Assembly: GCA_934162195.1 (NCBI GenBank)
Contig: CAKPHO010000010.1
Span: 1-40,310, forward strand
Length of the DNA: 40,310 nt
DNA from: an uncultured Bacilli bacterium
Lineage (GTDB): Bacteria; Bacillota_I; Bacilli_A; RF39; UBA660
Reading direction: 5' to 3'
The position numbers were made by a program, and so were the translations under genes. Shown here piece by piece: positions 7,647-15,073 of this stretch (position 1 is the stretch's first letter; each line of letters begins with the position of its first letter). The notes under the pieces are model-generated. The model searched no databases. It was not told where the DNA came from and saw only the letters and a list, made by a program, of their open reading frames with translations.

Positions 7647-7676
7647 TTGACATAATGGTTTTAAATGGCTTATAAT
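7647..7676 (+). promoter_or_regulatory. Promoter of the sufU-sufB region
   Basis: Consensus TTGACA (7647-7652) and TATAAT (7671-7676), spacer 18. It predicts a start near 7683, which excludes the upstream ATG at 7665 as the sufU start. Confidence 0.8.
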
Positions 7677-7694
7677 ATAAATGTAGGTGATAAC

Positions 7695-8126
7695 GTGAAT
7701 CAAGAGTTGAAAAGAAGCATAATTTTAGAACATTATCAAAATCCTAAAAACAAAGGATTAATAGAATCGGAAGAATACATCAAAGTAAATATGAATAGTG
7801 ATAGTTGTATTGATGAAGTAAATTTAATGTTTAAAATTAAAGATGATAAAATAGAAGATATAAAATTTGATGGTGAAGCGTGTGCAATATGTACTAGTTC
7901 AACTTCCATTATGACAGATACGCTTATTGGAAAAACAGTAAAAGAAGCAGAAAATATTATAAGCAATTATTATAATATGATTGATGAAAAAAAATATGAT
8001 GCGGATGTTTTAGAACAGGCTAATGTATATGATGACATATATAAGCAACCTAATAGGAAAAAATGTGCTTTACTATCATGGTGGGGTGCTGAAAAAGTAG
8101 TAAAGGAGTATGAGAATGAAAAATGA
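7695..8126 (+). CDS. sufU: Fe-S cluster assembly protein SufU (sulfur-transfer partner)
   Basis: 143 residues of the IscU/SufU family. Start LKRSIILEHYQNPKNKG is typical. The three conserved Cys occur in SDSCIDE, GEACAICTSSTSIM and RKKCALLSWWGAEKVV; the first motif has CID where most family members have CGD. In Gram-positives SufU takes sulfur from the cysteine desulfurase SufS, with a Zn at this site, and feeds SufBCD. The GTG start at 7695 is chosen: it follows GTAGGTGAT and lies downstream of the predicted transcript start. No sufS, sufC or sufD is in the window. Confidence 0.88.
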   Translation: MNQELKRSIILEHYQNPKNKGLIESEEYIKVNMNSDSCIDEVNLMFKIKDDKIEDIKFDGEACAICTSSTSIMTDTLIGKTVKEAENIISNYYNMIDEKKYDADVLEQANVYDDIYKQPNRKKCALLSWWGAEKVVKEYENEK

Positions 8127-8526
8127 TGAATTGTTAATTAAGGAGGTTACGCTGGCTAGATATAATGGAGTTGTCGATAGTTCTGCACAAATAGATGGTA
8201 ATAAATATGCTCATCTTCAGGTGGTTGATTTTACAGTTGAAAGGACTATTACTTGTGTGATTGATACAAACGATAATGTAGCTATCGATATTGAAACCGG
8301 TGATGTTTGGAATTTAGTTAAAAGAGATGCTAACAATCGTATTTCTAGTGAATTGATTTCTGGGCAGTTATACCCTGTGGTTTATAATGATAAAGATTGG
8401 TCTAGAATAAGTTATCTTTATCAAATTACTTTAAAAGCAAGAGCTAAAAAAATATATCAATGTTATTTGGAAAACAAATTTGAGGAGCAACATAATAAAC
8501 AAAAGACTAAAAATAAGGGAAATTAA
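8116..8526 (+). CDS. Hypothetical protein between sufU and sufB
   Basis: 136 residues, soluble, no family recognised. It begins MKNDELLIKEVTLARYNGVVD, and the middle is strand-rich (HLQVVDFTVERTITCVIDTN; VAIDIETGDVWNLVKRD). The tail is lysine/glutamine-rich. The ATG at 8116 is chosen because AAAGGAG lies 7 bases upstream; it overlaps the end of sufU by 11 bases, so the two are cotranscribed and probably coupled. A terminator follows, separating it from sufB. A role in Fe-S assembly is suggested only by position. Two Cys are not arranged as a known cluster site. Confidence 0.75.
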   Translation: MKNDELLIKEVTLARYNGVVDSSAQIDGNKYAHLQVVDFTVERTITCVIDTNDNVAIDIETGDVWNLVKRDANNRISSELISGQLYPVVYNDKDWSRISYLYQITLKARAKKIYQCYLENKFEEQHNKQKTKNKGN

Positions 8527-8542
8527 AAACTTCCCTTTTTAT
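8516..8542 (+). terminator. Intrinsic terminator between the unknown gene and sufB
   Basis: AAGGGAA (8516-8522) / TTCCCTT (8531-8537) followed by TTTATTT; the stop codon TAA lies in the loop. Confidence 0.75.
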
Positions 8543-8580
8543 TTGTAAAAAAATTTAGTATAATATTTATTGGTGATATT

Positions 8581-9897
8581 ATGGCTATTAATGTTGTAGA
8601 TATAGATGTTTTAAAAGTTGAACAGATTTCTAAAATAAAAAATGAACCAAAATGGATGACTGAATTTAGAATAAATGCATATAAAAAGTTTGTAGGATTT
8701 AAAAATCCTATATTTGGACCTGAGATAAAATTAGATTTTTCAATAATTAATTATTATAAAAAAATAGATGATAAGATTCATAGCGATTGGAATGAATTAC
8801 CAACAAATATTAAAGAAACATTTGATAAGATAGGTTTACCAGAAGCAGAAAAAAAGTATTTAGCAGGAGTTGGTGCACAATACGAAAGTGAAGCTATATA
8901 CCATAATATGATAAAAGAATTGGAAGAAAAAAACGTAGTTTTTTGCGATACAGATACAGCACTAAAGGAATACCCAGAGCTTTTTAAAGAATATTTTAAT
9001 AAATTAGTAAAATATGATGAAAATAAATATACTGCATTAAATGGAGCTGTGTGGAGTGGGGGCACTTTTATTTATATTCCTCCCCACACAAAACTTGACA
9101 GACCGCTTCAAAGTTATTTTAGAATTAACAGTAAAAATATGGGACAATTTGAAAGAACAATTATTATTGTGGATGAAGACAGTGAACTTCACTATATGGA
9201 AGGATGTACAGCGCCAACTTATACTAGCGATTCTCTTCACGCGGCTGTTGTAGAAATATATGTTAAGAAGAACGCTAAATGTAGATATACAACTATTCAA
9301 AATTGGTCTAGTGATGTTTATAATTTGGTTACAAAACGTGCTATCGTAGAAGAAAATGGACTAATGGAGTGGATTGATGGTAATATAGGCTCTAAAGTTA
9401 ATATGAAATATCCATCATGTATTTTGGCGGGAGTTGGTGCTAGTGGTAATTGCATTTCTATTGCAGTAGCTTCTTCCAATCAAAATCAAGATACAGGAGC
9501 TAAAATGATACATTTGGCACCAAATACAACTAGTAACATTATTAGCAAATCAATTTCTGCAAATGGTGGGAATGCATCTTATAGGGGAAAAGTACGAATA
9601 ACAAAAAATGCTATTAATTCAAGAAGTACGGTAAAATGTGATACTATAATAGTTGACAATATATCAAAAAGTGATACTATTCCAACTAATATTGTTGAAA
9701 ATGATTCGTCAAACATTCATCATGAAGCAACTGTATCTAAAATAGATGAAGAACAATTGTTTTATTTGATGAGTAGAGGACTTAATGAAGATAAAGCTAA
9801 AGAATTATTGATTATGGGGTTTATTGATCGCTTCAGAGAAGAACTACCAATGGAATACGCAGTTGAACTTAATGCTTTATTAAAAAATTATTTTTAG
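8581..9897 (+). CDS. sufB: Fe-S cluster assembly scaffold SufB
   Basis: 438 residues, slightly shorter than the usual ~465. Strong SufB features: EPKWMTEFRINAYKKF at the N-terminus, GAVWSGGTFIYIPP near 160, HYMEGCTAP near 204, the SufB beta-helix core, and the C-terminal RGLNEDKAKELLIMGFIDRF. SufB forms the scaffold with SufC and SufD in the cytoplasm and receives sulfur from SufU/SufS. SD GGTGAT before the ATG and a TATAAT box at ~8559 give it its own promoter after the preceding terminator. sufC, sufD and sufS are not adjacent, unlike the usual sufCDSUB order. Confidence 0.92.
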   Translation: MAINVVDIDVLKVEQISKIKNEPKWMTEFRINAYKKFVGFKNPIFGPEIKLDFSIINYYKKIDDKIHSDWNELPTNIKETFDKIGLPEAEKKYLAGVGAQYESEAIYHNMIKELEEKNVVFCDTDTALKEYPELFKEYFNKLVKYDENKYTALNGAVWSGGTFIYIPPHTKLDRPLQSYFRINSKNMGQFERTIIIVDEDSELHYMEGCTAPTYTSDSLHAAVVEIYVKKNAKCRYTTIQNWSSDVYNLVTKRAIVEENGLMEWIDGNIGSKVNMKYPSCILAGVGASGNCISIAVASSNQNQDTGAKMIHLAPNTTSNIISKSISANGGNASYRGKVRITKNAINSRSTVKCDTIIVDNISKSDTIPTNIVENDSSNIHHEATVSKIDEEQLFYLMSRGLNEDKAKELLIMGFIDRFREELPMEYAVELNALLKNYF

Positions 9898-9974
9898 TAT
9901 AAACTTAAAAATTGTTCTTATTATATGATATTGTTTTTAAAAAATTGCTCTTACTTAGAATTTTAAAATTCGAC

Positions 9975-10025
9975 AAAAAAGAAAAACAAATAAAGCCAAT
10001 TAGCCATTTGCTTTTCTTTTTTTTT
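9975..10025 (+). terminator. Intrinsic terminator of sufB
   Basis: Long A/T stem: AAAAAAGAAAA-a-CAAAT (9975-9991) pairs with ATTTG-c-TTTTCTTTTT (10006 onward), ending in a long T-run. Confidence 0.7.
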
Positions 10026-10058
10026 ACTTGTATATTGTTAATGAAAGGAGGAAATGAT

Positions 10059-10394
10059 ATGTTAAATCAAACAGTAATAGTAGGTAGGATAGCTAGAGAT
10101 CCAGAACTTAGAGAAACGGAAAATGGTAAAAAAGTAACAAATGTTACTCTAGCAGTTCCTAGAAGCTTTAAAAATTCAAATGGTGAGTATGAAACAGATT
10201 TTATTAGTTGTGTCTTATGGAAGGGTATTGCGGAAAGTACTGTAGAATATTGCAAAAAAGGTGATTTAGTAGGTGTTAAAGGAAGAATTCAAACTAGAGT
10301 ATATGAGAAAGACGAAGAAAAGAAATACTCTACCGAAATAGTGGCAGAAAAAATTACTTTTTTATCTAGTAATAGACCAAAAGAAGAATGTTAA
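10059..10394 (+). CDS. ssb: Single-stranded DNA-binding protein, short SsbB-like
   Basis: 111-residue OB-fold protein: MLNQTVIVGRIARDPELRET, VTLAVPRSF, TDFISCVLWKGIAESTVEY, KGDLVGVKGRIQTR are classic SSB strands. It ends right after the OB fold (SSNRPKEEC) with no flexible tail and no acidic DDDIPF-type tip, so it should not recruit tip-binding partners. This matches the length and layout of B. subtilis SsbB, the competence-related paralogue, better than essential SsbA. The upstream 49 codons in frame are not used: AAAGGAGG sits before the ATG at 10059. Single gene between two terminators. Confidence 0.88.
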   Translation: MLNQTVIVGRIARDPELRETENGKKVTNVTLAVPRSFKNSNGEYETDFISCVLWKGIAESTVEYCKKGDLVGVKGRIQTRVYEKDEEKKYSTEIVAEKITFLSSNRPKEEC

Positions 10395-10399
10395 TAAAT

Positions 10400-10430
10400 A
10401 AAAGTGATATTAATTGACAATATCACTTTT
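10400..10430. terminator. Bidirectional terminator between ssb and the minus-strand XRE gene
   Basis: Perfect 12-bp stem AAAAGTGATATT (10400-10411) / AATATCACTTTT (10419-10430), flanked by T-rich sequence on both strands. The stop codon of the convergent gene is inside it. Confidence 0.8.
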
Positions 10431-10631
10431 ATTGTTTTCTTTAAATTCTTGATAGAATATGTTATCTGGTGTTGTTTTCAAAATATTGGCAATTTTCACA
10501 GCCATATTATATGATAATCTTCTTTTTCCATTTTCTAGTTGCCAATAGAAAGGTTTACTGATATTTAAATAATCAGCCATCATTTGATGCGTAAGTTTTT
10601 TTGATTTTCTTAGTTCTTTTAATTTATTCAT
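10410..10631 (-). CDS. XRE-family helix-turn-helix regulator, short
   Basis: 73 residues, a single Cro/C1-type HTH: LKELRKSKKLTHQMMADYL, NISKPFYWQLENGKRRLS, then VKIANILKTTPDNIFY. No effector domain. The GTG further upstream is part of the SD (GGTGGAGG), so the ATG at 10631 (MNKLKEL) is used. Divergent from a second XRE gene at 10767 with a 44-bp palindrome between them, an arrangement like a phage-type or toxin-antitoxin-type switch, though no phage genes are adjacent. Confidence 0.85.
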   Translation of the reverse strand: MNKLKELRKSKKLTHQMMADYLNISKPFYWQLENGKRRLSYNMAVKIANILKTTPDNIFYQEFKENNKSDIVN

Positions 10632-10658
10632 ATTCTCATCCTCCACCTATATTATATA

Positions 10659-10702
10659 TTAACTACAAGATAACTTCAAGTAAAAAGTTACTAAATAGTT
10701 AA
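10659..10702. promoter_or_regulatory. 44-bp interrupted palindrome, likely operator
   Basis: TTAACTA (10659) mirrors TAGTTAA (10702) and, about the same centre at 10680.5, TAACTT (10671) mirrors AAGTTA (10690). It sits between the divergent XRE genes and is the natural binding site for one or both. Which protein binds is inference. Confidence 0.6.
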
Positions 10703-10766
10703 TTTTAATATTATTGTCACGTTTGTTGTTATAATAAAGTTAACAAATAGATGACGGAGGTAGTAT

Positions 10767-11123
10767 ATGGTTATTGGTGAAAGAATTAAAGATGCTAGAA
10801 AAAAGATGAATATGTCACAACAACAATTAGGTGATTTGCTTGGAGTATCAAAAGTTTCTATATGCGGGTATGAAAATGGTGTTAGAATTCCTACTATAGA
10901 AAATTTTATTCAATTATTAGATATTCTTGATTTATCAGCAGACTATCTTTTAGGCAGAGATGTTAATGTAGTTAGCGAAGATGAAGAAGAATACAGAGTA
11001 AAAATGTCTAAAGAAGATATAAAAATTATAAAAGAATTAAAAAATAATCCTGCTCTTCATTCAAAATTAAGAGTTGATCCAAAAAGAACGATAGAGTTAA
11101 TTAATCGTAAGTTAAACAAATAG
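10767..11123 (+). CDS. XRE-family helix-turn-helix regulator
   Basis: 118 residues: N-terminal HTH (IGERIKDARKKMNMSQQQLG, GVSKVSICGYENGVRIP, LLDILDLSADYLLGRD) followed by an acidic linker (SEDEEEY) and a short C-terminal helical part (KEDIKIIKELKNNPAL...). SD ACGGAGGTA before the ATG. Resembles SinR/Cro-like chromosomal or conjugative-element regulators. Divergent from the shorter XRE gene; both may read the shared palindrome and autoregulate. Confidence 0.87.
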   Translation: MVIGERIKDARKKMNMSQQQLGDLLGVSKVSICGYENGVRIPTIENFIQLLDILDLSADYLLGRDVNVVSEDEEEYRVKMSKEDIKIIKELKNNPALHSKLRVDPKRTIELINRKLNK

Positions 11124-11143
11124 TAGAACACTACTATTTTTTT
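11118..11143 (+). terminator. Intrinsic terminator of the XRE gene
   Basis: AAATAGTAG (11118-11126) / CTACTATTT (11131-11139), loop AACA, then TTTT; the stop TAG is in the stem. Confidence 0.8.
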
Positions 11144-11176
11144 GCTAATATATGATATAATTTATTTGGTGATATT

Positions 11177-11443
11177 ATGGAATTAAACAGTATAATATTT
11201 GTAGATAACCTTCCTAAACTTGATTTACACGGATATGATCGTGATACTGCAAGAATTATGGTTGTCGATTTTATAAATGATAATATAAGGATGAAAAATG
11301 AAATAATTAATATAGTTCATGGTCATGGATCGGGTGTTATAAAAGAGATGGTTCACAGAACTTTAAATAAAAATCGGAATGTTATAGAGTATAAAACATT
11401 TTATAATAATGATGGGTGTACAATTGTAAAAATTAGGATTTGA
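11177..11443 (+). CDS. Smr-domain protein
   Basis: 88 residues consisting only of a Smr (small MutS-related) domain: LDLHGYDRDTA, then INIVHGHGSGVIKEM and a terminal strand NNDGCTIVKIRI. The LDLHG and HGxGxG motifs are those of the nuclease-like domain found at the end of MutS2. Stand-alone Smr proteins are linked to RNA or DNA cleavage and ribosome rescue in some bacteria. SD GGTGAT precedes the ATG. Its TGA stop overlaps the -35 box of the next gene's promoter. Confidence 0.85.
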   Translation: MELNSIIFVDNLPKLDLHGYDRDTARIMVVDFINDNIRMKNEIINIVHGHGSGVIKEMVHRTLNKNRNVIEYKTFYNNDGCTIVKIRI

Positions 11444-11525
11444 CAAAAACAAAAAAATGTATATAATATATAGCAACAACGGGGATAAAGACTGATTTGA
11501 CAATATATAAGTAATGTGTTAGAAT
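11440..11525 (+). promoter_or_regulatory. Two tandem consensus promoters for the Cys-rich exported protein
   Basis: P1: TTGACA 11440-11445, TATAAT 11462-11467, spacer 16. P2: TTGACA 11497-11502, TAGAAT 11520-11525, spacer 17. Both point at 11559, suggesting strong expression. P1's -35 overlaps the Smr stop codon. Confidence 0.75.
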
Positions 11526-11558
11526 ATAGCACATTCAGTAAGAAGAGGGGGATTTTAT

Positions 11559-13067
11559 ATGTACGATGAAAGAGAAAGATTTTCTATTAAGGATGTAGTA
11601 TTACAGGTTATATTGGTAGTGTTATTTGTTTTCCTATTATTATGGTTATTTCCAACAAAGAGTTATGTAGATAACAAAATTGATTCTAAGTTAACACCAT
11701 TTTATAATCAAATTTTTACAACTAACATTAATAATATGAAAGAAGCAGCTATTAGTTACTTTACAACATCAAGATTACCAAAAAATATTGGTGATAAAGA
11801 AAAATTAACTTTAAGTGAGATGTTAGATAAAAAATTATTAATATCATTTTTAGATAGTAATAATAAAAAATGTAACTTAACAGATTCATATGTTGAAATT
11901 ACAAAAATGGAAGATGAATACATCTTAAAAGTAAATTTAAGCTGCAGTGATAATAGTGATTATATCTTAGTTCATTTAGGATGTTATAATTATTGTCAAT
12001 CTGGCTTATGTGAAAAACAAGAAACTGTTAAAACTACTACAGATACAAAAAAACCAAGTGTTACTCCAATATCTAATAAAAAATATGAGTATGAATATGA
12101 AAAAGTAGTTAATGGTAAATGGGGTGATTGGTCAGAATGGTCAGAATGGTCAACTAGTAGAGTTGATAAAACTGAATATCGTAATGTCAGAACAAAGGAA
12201 GAAGCAGTTGTTGTTGGCGAAGAAACAATTAAAGTTGGTACGAAGACAGTCATTACTGATGCTAAGGCTAGAACCACACATTATTGTCCAAATGGATATA
12301 CTCAAAAAGGTACAACTTGTACTAGATCATATACAACTACCGATGTTGTAAATGCTACAATAAATAGAAATACAACTTATAGTTGCGATAATGGATATAC
12401 ATTAAATGGAACAAATTGCGTTAAAACAATTACAACATCTTCTACAGATAAAAAGAATGCAACATCAAATCCATATTATGGTTCATGGTATAAAGTATCA
12501 AGAAAAGAATACACTACTAAGAGAGTTTCATCTGATACTGTAAGATATGACTTTGTTTCATCTAGAACTGCTATAGATTGTAACAATTCTTGTAGAACTG
12601 TAACATATTATACATATGATATGTATAAGAGAAGTAAAAATTATTCTTACAGTTGTGCTGCTTATCCAGGATATACATTAAGTGGAACAAGCTGTGTTAA
12701 AACAACTACAAGTTCTTATAATGATACTAAAGCTGCTTATGCTAAAACAAATACATCTTATAGTTGTCCAAGTGGGTATACATTAAGTGGTGATAAATGT
12801 AGTAAGAAAGTTACTAATACACAAAATATAAAAGCGTCATCTAAAACAGTTTATAGTTGTGGTAGAGGTGACTTAGTTGGAAGAAGTTGTATTACATATG
12901 AAGATAAATATGAAACATTTAAGATTTATGCAACAACTACATATTATAGTTATCAAGAAAGACAATATATTTCTGGAGAAAGAAAAGTTGTATGGAGTAG
13001 AAGTCAAAGTGATCAAACTTTAATAAGAAACGGGTATTCTTTAACAGGAAATTATAGAGAAATATAA
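11559..13067 (+). CDS. Large exported Cys-rich repeat protein, unknown function
   Basis: 502 residues. A short cytoplasmic N-terminus and one membrane segment (~16-32) are followed by a globular domain (~35-150, KIDSKLTPFYNQIFTTNINN). A Thr/Ser/Tyr-rich outer part then carries at least four copies of a Cys motif: CPNGYTQKGTTC, CDNGYTLNGTNC, CAAYPGYTLSGTSC, CPSGYTLSGDKC (consensus C-x(2-5)-GYTLxGxxC). The pattern recalls EGF-like or other disulfide-stapled surface repeats and suggests an extracellular protein anchored at its N-terminus. AGAGGGGGA SD and two strong promoters imply abundance. No named family recognised. Confidence 0.8.
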   Translation: MYDERERFSIKDVVLQVILVVLFVFLLLWLFPTKSYVDNKIDSKLTPFYNQIFTTNINNMKEAAISYFTTSRLPKNIGDKEKLTLSEMLDKKLLISFLDSNNKKCNLTDSYVEITKMEDEYILKVNLSCSDNSDYILVHLGCYNYCQSGLCEKQETVKTTTDTKKPSVTPISNKKYEYEYEKVVNGKWGDWSEWSEWSTSRVDKTEYRNVRTKEEAVVVGEETIKVGTKTVITDAKARTTHYCPNGYTQKGTTCTRSYTTTDVVNATINRNTTYSCDNGYTLNGTNCVKTITTSSTDKKNATSNPYYGSWYKVSRKEYTTKRVSSDTVRYDFVSSRTAIDCNNSCRTVTYYTYDMYKRSKNYSYSCAAYPGYTLSGTSCVKTTTSSYNDTKAAYAKTNTSYSCPSGYTLSGDKCSKKVTNTQNIKASSKTVYSCGRGDLVGRSCITYEDKYETFKIYATTTYYSYQERQYISGERKVVWSRSQSDQTLIRNGYSLTGNYREI

Positions 13068-13072
13068 AATGT

Positions 13073-13104
13073 AAAGAAGTGCTTAAAAAGCACTTCTTTG
13101 TTTG
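13073..13104 (+). terminator. Strong intrinsic terminator
   Basis: Perfect 12-bp stem AAAGAAGTGCTT (13073-13084) / AAGCACTTCTTT (13088-13099), loop AAA, then GTTT. Confidence 0.85.
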
Positions 13105-13171
13105 ACAAAAAATATATATTATGATATCCTTAAAAAGGATAGAGTATAGTGAAAAATACAAGGAGGATAGT

Positions 13172-13591
13172 ATGAAAGATAATTATGTTTTTGATTATGT
13201 AAATGAAAACGAATTTAAGAAATTAGAACGTTCTTTGAAAAAATATAATATGTTAGCCTATAAAAAATTATATTTTGAATACTATCCATCTTTAAAAGAA
13301 GGGGAATTTTTGGGTGAGTTAGTTTCTACTAATCAGGTTAATGGTTCAAAAAAATACGAATTAAAATTACCAACAGATATTATGTTTTCAAAGGTGCATG
13401 GCGATGTAAAACTTCACTATCATGTATATGAGGACAATAAAACTGTTATGTTGGAGACAATCACTCCAGAGGATATATTAACAGAAGGACATCAATCTGA
13501 ATTAGTTACTTATAAAGGCGTAATGGTTTCTAAGCAACATTCAGAAAAAGATTTATTTAAAATTAATTTGTTAAATATGATACAAAAATAA
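13172..13591 (+). CDS. Hypothetical protein
   Basis: 139 residues, soluble, no family recognised. N-terminal half is charged and helical (KKLERSLKKYNMLAYKKL); the C-terminal half is strand-rich (YELKLPTDIMFSKVHGDVKL, HYHVYEDNKTVMLETITPED). The start follows AAGGAGGATAGT. A promoter TTGACA (~13102) / TATCCT lies upstream at 17-base spacing, so it is transcribed alone. No Cys pattern, signal peptide or membrane segment. Confidence 0.75.
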   Translation: MKDNYVFDYVNENEFKKLERSLKKYNMLAYKKLYFEYYPSLKEGEFLGELVSTNQVNGSKKYELKLPTDIMFSKVHGDVKLHYHVYEDNKTVMLETITPEDILTEGHQSELVTYKGVMVSKQHSEKDLFKINLLNMIQK

Positions 13592-13616
13592 GTAGGTTGT
13601 TCCTACTTATTTTTTT
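13586..13616. terminator. Bidirectional terminator shared with mscL
   Basis: AAATAAGTAGG (13586-13596) / CCTACTTATTT (13602-13612), loop TTGTT, flanked by A- and T-runs. Both convergent stop codons lie in or next to the stem. Confidence 0.8.
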
Positions 13617-14034
13617 GTTCTTTTAGAAGATCTCTGATTTCTTCTAATAATAAAGTATTTTCATCTTTTTTAACTTCAATTGGTTTTTCTTTCTTTTTTT
13701 CAAATTTGCTAATGAATTTAACTAGTGCGAAAATGCAAATAGAAACTATTAAGAAATCAATCACATTTTGAATAAAATTACCGTATGCTATGGTTGCATC
13801 TTTAAATTTAATAGTTAGATTACTAAAATCAAGACCCCCGATAATAACACCGATAATAGGCATTAAAATGTCGTTTACTATAGATGTAACAATTTTGCCA
13901 AAAGCTCCACCAATAATAACACCAACTGCTAAGTCAATAACATTACCTTTGGATATAAATTGTTTGAATTCTTGAAATGTTTTTTTGTTTTTTTCAATAA
14001 TTTGCGCTTCATTTATATCAATTTTCTTTTTCAT
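13603..14034 (-). CDS. mscL: Large-conductance mechanosensitive channel MscL
   Basis: 143 residues. FKQFISKGNVIDLAVGVIIG, the GAFGKIVTSIVNDILMPIIG pore helix, the YGNFIQNVIDFLIVS second helix and a C-terminal coiled tail (LLLEEIRDLLKEQ) are diagnostic of MscL, the pentameric emergency valve against hypo-osmotic shock in the cytoplasmic membrane. An N-terminal extension of about 20 residues precedes the usual start of the domain; the only SD (GGAGGAATAATTT) serves the long form. Single gene. Confidence 0.93.
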   Translation of the reverse strand: MKKKIDINEAQIIEKNKKTFQEFKQFISKGNVIDLAVGVIIGGAFGKIVTSIVNDILMPIIGVIIGGLDFSNLTIKFKDATIAYGNFIQNVIDFLIVSICIFALVKFISKFEKKKEKPIEVKKDENTLLLEEIRDLLKEQKNK

Positions 14035-14082
14035 AAATTATTCCTCCATATAAATTTTATCATATATTTATATAAAGTAAAA

Positions 14083-14832
14083 TCAAATTTTTGATGAATA
14101 AGAATATATTCTATCAAATAATCTCCAAATATTATCTTTATCAATTTTAAAAACCAAATTTTTATTTCTATATCTGCCAACATCTGTACCACTTTTGCTT
14201 ATTCTAGCAATAAGATCAACTTTTATAATATTTTTTTCTAATAAATTGAGAAATATTTCAAAATTTTTAAGTTTGTAAATTTGCAATTTATAGTAGTGAA
14301 AAAATTTTTCTTTATTTAAAGTTTTTTGTGCTGCAAATATTACTGCAAGATTATTTAGTTTTGCTAATAAATGATTTTTTATAGAATCAAAATATACAAA
14401 GGATTCTTTTTCAATAAGATTTTGATGTATATCGTAGACACATAAATATATTTTTTCTTCTTCACGATTAATATCAAATTTGAATCGAAATTTATGCCTT
14501 GAATTATCATCGTTTATTGTTTCAAATAATACTTTTTTATCCGGATAATCCTTATCGTAATGGCCAAAATTTTTAACGAGTCTATTAATTTCTGGAAATG
14601 TTGGGCCATCTAACGATAAAGTAAATAAGAATAGGGGATATTTACTGTTTAATGTTGTGCATTTTATTTCTATGTCATAATAGTCTGGAAAGAACATTGA
14701 ATCAGCTTTTTTTCCTAATTGTTTTTCAAATGTTAAGCCAACGCTTCCCCAACTTTTATTTTCATTTTTTATCCAGCCTTTTTTAGAAATCACCTTAAAT
14801 TTCTCAATAAAAGTTTTTATTTCATTTGTCAT
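14083..14832 (-). CDS. Probable MutH/MvaI-like restriction endonuclease-fold protein, no methylase nearby
   Basis: 249 residues. The N-terminal half reads WGSVGLTFEKQLGKKADSM, then FFPDYYDIEIKCTT, matching the MutH/Sau3AI/MvaI-BcnI core: G..G..(L/F)E..LG followed by D-x(n)-E-x-K (D52, E54, K56 region). The C-terminal part (KLQIYKLKNFEIFLNLLEKN, SGTDVGRYRNKNLVFKID) may be the DNA-recognition lobe. Family members nick or cut DNA at short sites. A strong SD AAGGAGGTGA precedes the ATG. No methyltransferase is adjacent, so it could be an orphan nuclease, a repair enzyme or a relic of a restriction system. Confidence 0.65.
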   Translation of the reverse strand: MTNEIKTFIEKFKVISKKGWIKNENKSWGSVGLTFEKQLGKKADSMFFPDYYDIEIKCTTLNSKYPLFLFTLSLDGPTFPEINRLVKNFGHYDKDYPDKKVLFETINDDNSRHKFRFKFDINREEEKIYLCVYDIHQNLIEKESFVYFDSIKNHLLAKLNNLAVIFAAQKTLNKEKFFHYYKLQIYKLKNFEIFLNLLEKNIIKVDLIARISKSGTDVGRYRNKNLVFKIDKDNIWRLFDRIYSYSSKI

Positions 14833-14938
14833 ATCTCACCTCCTTTTTGTTCATAATAAATGAAATAAAAAGAAAAAGCAAATGACCAATTTTGATAATT
14901 GTTTATAATTTTTTACAAGATATTTAGTAACTGTCTAA

Positions 14939-14986
14939 CCGGATGTTTAACCAACTGAGCCTAAATAAAGACCATTCTTTAAAATC
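14939..14986 (-). repeat. Inverted, degenerate copy of the 5' half and 5' flank of tRNA-CAU
   Basis: On the minus strand these 48 bases copy 15061-15105: the flank GATTTTAAAGAATGG is exact, the acceptor strand is scrambled, and the D-arm GCTCAGTTGGTT and the anticodon-stem 5' strand CATCCGG are kept. It cannot form a tRNA by itself. The partner fragment is at 15299-15311. Confidence 0.75.
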
Positions 14987-15016
14987 TGCGAAATTAAAGA
15001 AATTTATAAAAAATTA

Positions 15017-15045
15017 TTGCATAAAGTATAGTAATATGTTATTAT
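15017..15045 (+). promoter_or_regulatory. Promoter of the tRNA pair
   Basis: TTGCAT (15017-15022) and TATTAT (15040-15045) with a 17-base spacer, 28 bases before the first tRNA. Confidence 0.6.
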
Positions 15046-15073
15046 ATAGAAGCAAGTGATGATTTTAAAGAAT

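Noticed and set aside
7665..7694. Upstream in-frame ATG as the sufU start
   Set aside because: It lies between the -35 and -10 of a consensus promoter, upstream of the predicted transcript start, and has no SD; GTG 7695 has one and fits the family's N-terminus.
9912..10058. N-terminal extension of the SSB
   Set aside because: This stretch is the sufB terminator plus a T-run; the SSB family start with a strong SD is at 10059.
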